A DNA stretch of 64,000 nucleotides, from NCBI GenBank assembly GCA_036571765.1, contig BROE01000020.1:20684999-20748998 (forward strand), in the 5' to 3' direction. Positions within the stretch are counted from its first letter, which is position 1; each line of letters begins with the position of its first letter. The notes beneath the pieces are model-generated. The model did not search any database, had not been told where the DNA came from, and saw only the letters and a list, made by a program, of their open reading frames with translations. A program made the position numbers and the translations under genes. Below are positions 1-9,728 of this stretch, piece after piece. Source of the DNA: Plecoglossus altivelis (Eukaryota > Chordata > Actinopteri > Osmeriformes > Plecoglossidae).

Positions 1-179
1 CTGCAGAAGTAGGTTCCGCTCCTGGTTCTAGATCATCACGATTGTTTCTAGAACGTGTTCTAGCTCAACAGATCTACTTGACTTCATAATAATAATGAAA
101 CCGCTGTGAGACATTAGTCACAATCACCTTTCTTCAACACTGTAGTATCATTGACACGAGGGACAGCATTAAGTATATT

Positions 180-675
180 ACCTGATTCCTGCCAGTAACA
201 GTATGTACATGATACAGTTCCTGCCAGTAACAGTATGGACATGATACAGTTCCTGCCAGTAACAGTATGGACATGATACAGTTCCTGCCAGTGACAGTAT
301 GGACATGATACAGTTCCTGCCAGTGGCAGTATGGACATGATACAGTTCCTGCCAGTAACAGTATGTACATGATACAGTTCCTGCCAGTAACAGTATGGAC
401 ATGATACAGTTCCTGCCAGTATGGACATGATACAGTTCCTGCCAGTAACAGTATGGACATGATACAGTTCCTGCCAGTAACAGTATGGACATGATAAAGT
501 TCCTGCCAGTGACAGTATGGACATGATAAAGTTCCTGCCAGTATGACATGATACAGTTCCTGCCAGTGACAGTATGGACATGATAAAGTTCCTGCCAGTA
601 TGACATGATACAGTTCCTGCCAGTATGGACATGATACAGTTCCTGCCAGTAACAGTGTGGACATGATACAGGATG
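180..675. repeat. 32-bp minisatellite, about 15 copies
   Basis: Tandem repeat with core tgatacagttcctgccagt followed by aacagtatggaca; some units are shortened by loss of the aacagt part. It lies just upstream of the acceptor of the next coding exon (717), so it sits in the last-but-one intron visible of the left-edge gene. The unit lacks stop codons in every minus-strand phase, so long spurious ORFs arise. I do not regard those as genes. Confidence 0.93.
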
Positions 676-716
676 GTTCGTAGCTCCAGCTGACTGTAAC
701 ATCTTTGGCCCCGCAG

Positions 717-1012
717 GTTTGTCTCCATCAGCAACCTGAATATCCCCAATGAAGACGGCAGGAAGAGCCAGGTCAGTCTGTTTCAAGGTTCAAGATGTGC
801 AAGGGATTATGGGTTGTGTAGTCTGTGCAGCTGTTGAACTACAGCCTCTCTCTTTCCTTCAGATCTTTGTGTCTCGCTCTTACGACGCCACGTCACACTT
901 CGAAACAGAATGCGAAGACATCAAGGATATTTACCGTCGTCTAACAGGGTCAGAGTTCAGCTTCGGTGACCTGCGTAGAGAACAGTTTGATGGCAGTGAT
1001 GACGATGAGTGA
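717..1012 (+). CDS. 3' terminal coding exons of an unidentified gene (partial)
   Basis: Two exons can be read: 717-771, after a ccgcag acceptor and ending cag|gtcagt, and 863-1012, after a ttccttcag acceptor and ending in TGA. They join in phase and encode a C-terminus beginning FVSISNLNIPNEDGRKSQ, continuing with IFVSRSYDATSHFETE, and ending in an acidic tail with GSDDDE. The clean splice sites, the conserved-looking sequence and the acidic end support a real gene whose body lies left of the window. I could not assign a family. A candidate polyadenylation signal AATAAA lies at 1713-1718. The gene is tail-to-tail with ndufaf3. Confidence 0.7.
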
Positions 1013-2944
1013 TGCGTTTCAAACCAACACCCCTTTACTTCCTTGTTTCTGAAACTTTGCTTGTGTTCCAGGCCATCTGAATAGCAGCCTTGCCATACTC
1101 TGCACTGTTGGACGTTTTAATGAAATTGTTTTGCAAATGAAACCATTGCAGTTTAACAGTGGATGGCTTGGATCACATCAGCAAATGACTTTTAGGCTAC
1201 CAGATACACATAAGTGCAGGTTGGTTTTCATGGTAAATGGTAAAACAGATGGTTCTTTTTTATGATGTGAATGTGGGGGAGAAAGCAGACCTTGGACAAC
1301 AAAGATTAATTACATGATTGTTATGGGAAAAGATTGAGGTGCATTTTATTAGTGATCACAGATGGTTTGGGTACAAAGTTGTTTCATTGCCAGTGGCTGA
1401 GACAGTTTCATTGCAAATGCTCCATTTTAGTCATTACTAGGTCAGAAGTACTGCGCTCACAGCAAGAAATATCTGCTTTCGCTAAATGAAGCTACATCTT
1501 AGGCTGTGTAATATAAGGAATCTAGTGTCTTCTTGGAGGGTCCTTGTTGTTTTTTGACTGTTAACTTCCATCAGATCTGCAAATGTTTACCGACTTGATT
1601 TGCTTGGAAGTAGCTTTTTCCCAGAATGCTCTGCTTCGCATCTGTTGACCACGTTATTGTTGTGTTTTATCGTCATCGCAACTGGAGTCATCTCTATCTG
1701 TATTTCATTCCCAATAAATGTGTGGATTTGTATGGCTTGTGTGGGAATATCCCAGGGTGTCTGTAGCGTGTCCGAGGACAAAACGATTACGGATGAGTCA
1801 GACAGACACACAGAAGAATTAGTGGACACCATTATCCAACAGCTTATCTCTGATAAGGCCAAAGACGTTTGAAAGATGTTGAATACTGTGTGCGACTGCA
1901 TTCTTAAGCAGACAGAGAGTTAGAAGGTCCTAGGAGGGGAGGGAGACTGAAACAGACAGGCACAGACAGACAGATGGATAAACAGATTCACAGATAAAGA
2001 GACAGACAAACAGACAGGCATGGAGGCAGACCGATAGGTAGACAGAAATTTAAGAAGCTTAATGAAGGCAATCCCTAACATTTTGAGAGGCATCCTTCCA
2101 TAACATTACAAACATTTAAGGAAATAATGATTGAAATAAGCTGCTTGTTACTTCTCAGTTGGTTTATGTTAGTGCAGCCATCATAATTAGCTGGTGTAGG
2201 GTGAAGCCATGTAAATATGATCATCTCCTTATATAAACATATTCCGCTCAACATAGGACCATGTACCAAGTCACACAATGATCGTTTATTGCTTTGGTGG
2301 CATAACATACATGAAATAAATACTACATATACATCATATTACTGTATTCTGCATTTGCAATGAGTCACATTCAAATATGGACAATTAAATGCTTTAATTG
2401 GATCCACCTTCTTTTCAAATTCCTCAAGAGCTACCGTCCTGTAGGTTTTAATTCCTAACCCTAATCCAGCAGAGAGCTTTCTAATACTTCACTGATTGAT
2501 AAGATGAATCGTGTTGGTGACAACTGGGGTGGGAGTGAAATCCTTGAGCAGGGTGAATCCTTAAAGGGTTTGACAGGTCTGGGTTAACCCCTTCCTTTCA
2601 GTGTCCCACTGACCGTTTTATTCCCCTCTCTCTGTCTCTCTCTGTCTCCCTGTCTCTCTCTGTCTCCCTGTCCCTGTCCTTGTCTCTGTCTTTCTCTCTC
2701 ACTGCCTGTCTTTCTCTGTCTCTGTCTCTGTCTCTGTCTCTGTCACACACCCACACCCACACCCCCACACCCACACCCACACGTCTCTCTGTCTCCCTGT
2801 CCCTGTCCCTGTCCCTGTCTCTGTCTCTGTCTCTGTCTTTCTCTCTCACTGCCTGTCTTTCTCTGTCTCTGTCACACACCCACACCCACACCCACACCCA
2901 CACGACACACACACACGTCTCTCTGTCTCTGTCTCTCACACACA

Positions 2945-2981
<37 letters not shown>

Positions 2982-3104
2982 CCATCCATTCTAGTCAACC
3001 AATTTAACCAGAGCAAGGCTTGACCTGTGTTTGATCTGGCAAATCGAAGACTTTAGAATCCATCGGATCCACTGCACAGAACATGAGGTCACTTCCTGTT
3101 GCTG
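1013..3104. other. Intergenic / 3' UTR interval between two convergent genes
   Basis: No supported coding sequence. It probably holds the 3' UTR of the left gene (AATAAA at 1713-1718 and another near 2315) and that of ndufaf3 (TTTATT on + at 2617-2622, i.e. AATAAA on -, about 485 bp after its stop). The ORFs at 1587-1901 and 1600-1872 overlap on opposite strands and show no recognisable domain. Confidence 0.6.
2618..2985. repeat. Compound microsatellite (CTCTGT)n / (CACACC)n / (CA)n
   Basis: Alternating blocks of CTCTGT-type and CACACC-type repeats, ending in a (CA)n tract at about 2937-2981. The block structure is itself duplicated: one copy at about 2695-2780 and another at about 2835-2905. 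Located downstream of ndufaf3. Confidence 0.93.
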
Positions 3105-4929
3105 TTATTCCAGTTCCGTGCTGACAGGGACTGGAATCAAACCTGCTGCGGTGACTCTGCGCTCGCTAGTCAGGAAGTTGAAAGTCGCACACGCATTTGG
3201 CTGAAAACAGAGAAGGAACAGGAACAGGTCATACATCTTCACCTCCTTGTTCTCGGTTGGGGTTCCGGGGACGAGATCTTATTATCAGATAATATTTATC
3301 TGACAACTGAAACAAGGCTGAATGTGTTTGTTCCTCTGTGGTGAGGGTGGTGACCTACCGTGTCCTGCACCTCAACAGCGATGCCTTTGGCCTTCAGTAA
3401 GGCCAGCACAGCAGGATCCACTCTCTCTGTCCTGCCCCCTGTCCCCAGAACAAGGACCTCTGGGTGCACAAGCAAGGGTTTCAGAGGAAAATACAAGCAA
3501 ATTGAACAAGAACAGAACACAAGGAAAAAATAGCATCTCTAGGTTGGGAGGAGTGAATGCAATCAAAATGTGTTCAGCCTTTTTTACAAGCAATGTTACA
3601 GAGGGCTTCACATACGCCCATAGAACTGCCCCTCAACCAACCTAGTGAAGAGTCACTGAAACGTACTACACACATGTATGAAAGTATCTTACAAAGATTC
3701 ACAATATCTTAATATTATAGATGATAACAAATAAACGTTGTCTGTTGCAGACAAGATGTCTCACCAATCCGTGGCTCTAGCATGTGAAACAGAGCTACGC
3801 TCTCCACAGTAATGTCCTTGTAGCTGCCCACCTGCAGAGAGACAGACAGACAGACAGAGAGACAGAGAGAGAGACAGAGAGAGAGACATAGACATAGACA
3901 TAGACAGAGACAGAGACAGAGAAGTCAAGGTCTTCATAACATGATGTCTTGACAACAAACTCTCTCAGCTTTGCTGAGGACTCTCAGGGTGTTTGGTATG
4001 TTTACCAAAACTCTCATCATGTCCCACAGGTGCTGAAACACCATGTTTATAATTATACAAACTCTACATTTTGGAGATCCGTCAAACTTTGTTGCCCCCT
4101 TTATTGCTGGAAGTGTTTTAAACTATCATTCTTCTTTTATGACCGTTTGTAGTTGCTTGATATAACAAGAATGTCATTGTCCCGAATGACATGTCTCATA
4201 CAGCGAGCATGATCATACATGTATTTTGACACAAAGCTTATTCAAGAACTTGTTTCTCACGTTCCACTGCAGAATGGCCGGAGGCAGTACGGCGCAGGGC
4301 CCAAACACGCGGTTGCCGTCTATGTTAAAACCTCTTGGACTGTAGCTGTGGATCATAGCTCCACCGCCAGCCTCCTTCTGCATGACTGACACGGTTGTCC
4401 GTTGGTACAGTTCATCGTCACTAGGTCCGAGTCTGTGAGCTCGAGCAAGAAAGGGGCTGTGGGCGGAATTGGGAATAAACACAGTTATAATATGTAATTT
4501 AATGATGTACGTGTATCCCTTTCTATCTATGACGGTGCTTTCTGGACGTTGAGTGTTCGTTCCTGCTACGAGCAGATAGGAAAGCTAACTTGACTTAACA
4601 CGTTATCAGGCAATAGGAATTATAGGAACACAATTGGAAATTAACCTACTTAAGTTAACGCATATTATTTAAGATGATTTAATTATGTTCGAATAATCCT
4701 ACACGAGATCGCATGATCAGCAGTTAGACAGTGTAGTTAGAGGACAAGGATGTCAGATTCTTTATTACAACAGATGGTAATTTAGCCAGCAAATTGGTGG
4801 TAAACGGTAACGTAGAGATCCGTAAACACAGCATCAATACCTTGTGTAAGCAGGGAAAGCGCGAGCGTTAAGCCGAAGACCTTGTACAGATCTCTGGATA
4901 AACAGTCTCGCACACATCGGAGTAGCCAT
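3105..4929 (-). CDS. ndufaf3: NADH dehydrogenase complex I assembly factor 3
   Basis: Five minus-strand exons: 4841-4929 (ATG at 4929), 4261-4456, 3765-3831, 3359-3459 and 3105-3200 (stop TAA). Together they make 549 nt, or 182 aa; human NDUFAF3 is 184 aa. The product is a mitochondrial inner-membrane-associated factor that works with NDUFAF4 in early assembly of the complex I Q module. The N-terminus (MATPMCARLFIQRSVQ) is basic and amphipathic, as expected for a mitochondrial presequence. Matching family segments include DDELYQRT, RGFNIDGNRVFGPCA and GTGGRTERVD, then GIAVEVQDT leading into PNACATFNFL. All exon phases close. The start lies about 530 bp from the divergent nckipsd start, which suggests a shared promoter. 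Confidence 0.95.
3838..3925. repeat. GACAGA/GACATA microsatellite in ndufaf3 intron 2
   Basis: Short tandem (AGAGACAG)n and (GACATA)n tract starting about 5 bp upstream, in minus-strand terms, of the ndufaf3 exon 3 acceptor. In minus orientation it is pyrimidine-rich and may serve as the polypyrimidine tract. Confidence 0.85.
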
Positions 4930-5460
4930 GGTCACCACAAGAGCACCAAGTCGGACAGAATAAGTGTAGCACAAGACACAAATCGGGTTTCCGGTCCTCA
5001 GAGCAGGAACTGCCGATGAACGAATTGGTCATCCTAATCTGACGTTTAATTTGGTAACAAGGAAAATACAATCCAAGACAGACAGGTCACATTGCCATCT
5101 GTGATATGGCTCTACATAGTATCATAATTATTTAAACTAGATTTGTCTTTATGTAAATTGTTTGTTGGCCAACTCTACGATTGATTCAACGGTCTGAATG
5201 CCAGGGGGCGTCTCCTCTAAATGGGCGTGGCATATGTTGTTTGCGTGCGCGCCCCCTGCTGTGTTTACTGTGAAAGAGTGCAAGTTGGATTGTCATGTTG
5301 TAAGCAGTATAGAATAGTCAGGGATTCATTTACTCCAAGTGTAAATATCCGTTTTAGGTCGCCGTCCGCAGGGTGAATCGATCTATGAGGTTACCGTGTT
5401 ATCTTTGACGTGCGTTATTTGGCTTTTAAAGAGATTTACGGTGGAATTCAAAGCCAAACT
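4930..5460. promoter_or_regulatory. Putative bidirectional promoter of ndufaf3 and nckipsd
   Basis: The two start codons (4929 on -, 5461 on +) diverge with 531 bp between them, and no other gene lies in between. The interval must hold both 5' UTRs and the core promoters unless a distal exon exists. I see no clear TATA box. Around 5210-5260 it is GC-richer with some CpG (gggcgtggc, gcgtgcgcgcccc). Confidence 0.6.
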
Positions 5461-6598
5461 ATGTATCGGTCTCTGTATGCCTTTCAATCCCCTGAGCCCA
5501 ACTCGCTTCAGTTTGCGGCCGGGGAAAGCTTTCTGATTCTGGAGCGAAGTAACAAGCACTGGTGGCTTGGATCTCGCTGTACCTCCGGTGAGACTGGATA
5601 CATCCCGGCATCGTACGTCGAAAAGATTCCGGTAGGAGCTCCCATTTCAATAGTTCATGTTCGTAGAGTCAGCGTTGACGTGGATTCGTTTTCTCTGACA
5701 GAGGCAGGCTGGTATGCTAGTGCGGTATTAGCTTGATAACCTCCATTATCGACTCACAAACTAAAGAACGAGGGAGCAAATGTGTCTGCGTGGATTCTAT
5801 CATGTTTGTAGCTTTTAATAGACTTGTCAATACATAATTGTTTTCTTAGCGGCGTTGCTCTATTTGTGCAAAGGGCAGATTAATCCCGTTGGTTTCATCA
5901 GTTTCAGCATAGCTAGATTTAGCTGAGGCACCATCAATATATAAACTGACATTTGGTGAGGACCGGGTTGAATCGAGACACTTGCCAAGTCTGCAATGCC
6001 ATCTGGTGTGTGTGCCGCTGGGCTAGAGTCACTAAATAAATGAAAAAAAGCCCCGAAAATGCTGCGACGCATCTGTGTCACGCGCAGTTGGAGTTCAGAC
6101 CTCATGACACGGCACCCTGGAGACCAGCGCGCGGAGCAGCCCAGAGAGAAAGACGCTATTGGGGCACGGGGACACAAGTGACAGGCGTAACTGTTGGGTC
6201 TACAGTGCTCTCATTCAGATTGTATAGTGGCAAGTTAAATGTCGGTTAGTACCGCAGCGGACTGTTAACGAGCATCTTCAGGTTTCTAAGCTGCTCGGTT
6301 CGAGTACATTCCACAGCAAGTGTGTTTACTTCAGTAGTTTGATGTGAGCGAATGTGATGCTGTACAGAGTGTTTGGTGCATTCTCATACGGCTTTGATCA
6401 CAGTTAGATAACTGTCCCATTTCTTTCCGCCTGAAGTCCCTTTTTCCCTCCAGCCACACAGATTTGAGTTTTTGTCTAGAGGCTCATCGTTAATGCTGTG
6501 ATGAATAAATATTTCACACTCTCTTTCTTACTCCCTCTCTCTTTCTTACTCTATCTCTCTCTCCCTCTCTCTCTCTCTCCCTCTCCCTCTCTCTCTCC

Positions 6599-6639
<41 letters not shown>

Positions 6640-7804
6640 TCCCTCTCTCTCTCTCTCTCTCTTTCTCTCTTTCTCTCCCTCTCAGGCCCCAGAACAGGAC
6701 GATGTGTTGCAGTCCATCGACAGAGCCATCGAAGGCATTCATAATGTGGCTATGAAGAATGGGGGCAAATACAATCTGGAACAGAGAGATGTCCTACAGT
6801 CAGTCTTTTGATACCAACATAATCATATTAAATTACACTACAACTAACTCAATTATATAAATATGTTCTACGTTGTTTGACATTAACCAGTGTCTAATGT
6901 GCTGGCATAAGTGTATTCAGTCCAGATGGAGTTGCATGTCGTCCCAGGGCTTCCTGGCGGTTTGTCTGACTTCCTGCTGTCTCTGGGACAGGAAGCTGAT
7001 CCACCACAGGAAGGAGACTCTGGCACGAAGAAGCCCGACCCCGTCTAAGCAGGGTCTGGCCTCCTCTACCAGCGAGCTGTCGCTCACTCACACCCCTCAG
7101 CCTCCAAATGGCTTCAGTCGTCGGCAGGCCAGCGTGCCTGCATCGGGGAGTCTGGAGAACATGCAGGGAGATCATGGCTTTTACCAGGTCTGAGGAACAA
7201 CACTGACATGGGTCGCACGTCACCTAAAGCCACTCTGTCCTGTGTCTTACTGGGGATGTTTAATGTGGGGTCTATTTGTTTCTCCTCCTGGTTGTCTCTC
7301 TGTCTACCTGTCACTCAGGTACCTCCTCAGCCTCGCAGGGCGGCGCCCATCACCCCTCCTCCACCTGAGAAGCAGAGAGCAACCAGACGTCCAGGTTAGC
7401 TCCTCGTCTTCGCTGATCGCTCACCTGCTCTCTGTCTACCTCTCTTTCTACCTCCCTCTGTCTACCTCTGTCTCGACCTCTCTCTCCCTCTGTCTACCTC
7501 CCTCTGTCTACCTCTCTCCCTCCATGAACTGCAACCCAACTCCATTCACTATATACTATATTCTCCTTGATCGTCCTCATTCTCTGTCTGTCTCTCTCTC
7601 TCTATGTCTCTCTCTCTCTATGTCTCTCTCTCCATGTCTCTCTCTCTCTCTATGTCTCTCTCTCTCTCTCTATGTCTCTCTCTCTCTATGTCTCTCTCTC
7701 TCTATGTCTCTCTCTCTCTATGTCTCTCTCTCTCTCTATGTCTCTCTCTCTCTATGTCTCTCTCTCTCTCTATGTCTCTCTCTCTCCATGTCTCTCTCTC
7801 TCTA

Positions 7805-7877
<73 letters not shown>

Positions 7878-9617
7878 GTCTCTCTCAGCGGCTCCAGACA
7901 TTCCCTCTGATGCACCATCTGTGCCTCCTGCTCCTGGCCCCTCCCCTGGCCCCTCCCCTGGCCCCTCCCCAGGCCCCGCTCCTGCAGGCTTGGGCCTGTC
8001 CCCAGCCATCAGCTCCGCCTCTCTAGACTCTAGCTCCTCCCACTCAGTGATCTCCTCTGATATCAGCCTTCCTAGTGTGACCAGCACCCCGCCCCCTGTC
8101 CCAAGCCGGGTCAAGCCCCCTGCCCCCCAACCCGACGATACCCACCCCAACACCCCACCACAGCCGCTTCACTCAAACAGAGGCCCCGCGCCTCAGCCTC
8201 CGTCCCAACCCCAATCCCGACCTCAGCCCCAGCCCCAACCTACAATACCCTCACAACCCAGCTTGGACGACCAATCAGAAACAGAGTGGCCCGTAGCCCC
8301 TCCCCCTGTCACCGAAACCCCCCCCGGGAGCCCCACCAGGGCAGCGCCCGTTCCCATGACGACGGGGGCGGAGCTGATCGAGCTGGTGCGTAAGAACACG
8401 GGCCTTAGTTACGAGCTGTCGCGAGTAGCGGTCGGCGTTGTCGTGGGACACCTGCAGACTGCCCTACCTCAAGCTTCCTTCGACTTGGAAAAAGTCCTTC
8501 TCTCATTGGTGGAAAGCAAGGTCAGGCTTGTAGTGATTGGTTGAAACATCTACTTACGTAAACAAAAATACGTCATGTTTTTTTGTTGTTGCTGTGAGCT
8601 GGGTAGAGGTTACAACTTCCACCGCTGCTTTTGTAGGATTTGGGTTCAGCGTTGCCGCGGGGACAGGTGTGTCACGACGAGCAGCGTCTGGAGGTGATCT
8701 TTGGCGACCTGGCTCGCCATCGCGAGGACTCCCAGCAGCGTAGCTGGGCACTTCACGAGGACCACACCCTCATAGCCTGCTACCTGGAGGAGCTGCTGAA
8801 GATACTGGTGAGGCACCTGCCCTGCTCACCTGATGGGCCTGATGATGATCGGTCAGATCAGAATCAGAATCGGTTTCATTCGCCATGCAAGATATACAAG
8901 CACAGAATTTACTGTGGCAGGGAAGTGCAAACATAGAACATGTGTGTAACATAATGCAGGTAGATGAAAATATAATAGATGACGGGTCTGGTGGGTCACG
9001 TTACACAAGTTCGGAAACGACCGTAAACTTGAGGGGAATTGTGTTCTCAGACTGACGCAGACCCCGAGGTGTGTAACAGGATGTGTAAAGCTAACCACTC
9101 TGAACCCGTGCTGTCACTCGTCTCCTACTATCAGATGGTAAGAATCACTTTGAGGGTAGACGTCTTTCTCTCCGTTTCCAGAACGTTCTCTCCGTGACTC
9201 GTAGCTCTGCGTCTTCTTCTCTCACCTTGCAGGAACACCGAGTGTCTCTTCGCCTGCTGCTTCTCAAGGTGTTTGGTGCCGTGTGCAGCCTGGACGCTGC
9301 TCTCATCTCTACACTGCTCAACTCCATTCTGCCCATGGAGCTGGCCAGGGACTTACAGACCGACACGCAGGGTAGATACCTCTGCTCCTCCTCTCTTCCC
9401 TTCCTTCCCTCTTTCCTCCTCCTCCTCCTCCCTCCTCACTCCTTCCTATCTACTCACAGTCTCCAAATCCAGACCCCATTCTATCCCTTTAGACAGATTT
9501 GCATCAGATAATTTCGGAGTAATTAAAATGTAATACTTTTTCTTTGTTCTTCGAACACGTTCCCTGACCAGAGATTACACTTTCTTCTTTTTCTTTCTTT
9601 GATGTTCTGTGGTGCTC

Positions 9618-9652
<35 letters not shown>

Positions 9653-9662
9653 GTCTCTTTCA

Positions 9663-9728
<66 letters not shown>

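Noticed and set aside
180..675. Possible CRISPR-like array
   Set aside because: Direct repeats have no unique spacers, and the context is a vertebrate genome; it is an ordinary minisatellite.
114..786. Three overlapping minus-strand ORFs of 176-211 codons
   Set aside because: They are the same 32-bp minisatellite read in all phases; no start context, no domain, and the array lies in an intron of the plus-strand gene.
1600..1872. Plus-strand ORF of 90 codons with a hydrophobic N-terminus
   Set aside because: It lies in the probable 3' UTR of the left gene, overlaps an antisense ORF, and spans a candidate AATAAA; there is no splice or homology support.
7242..7910. Long plus-strand Ser/Leu-rich ORF
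   Set aside because: It is nckipsd exon 4 in another frame plus intron CT repeats; the real exon 5 starts at 7889.
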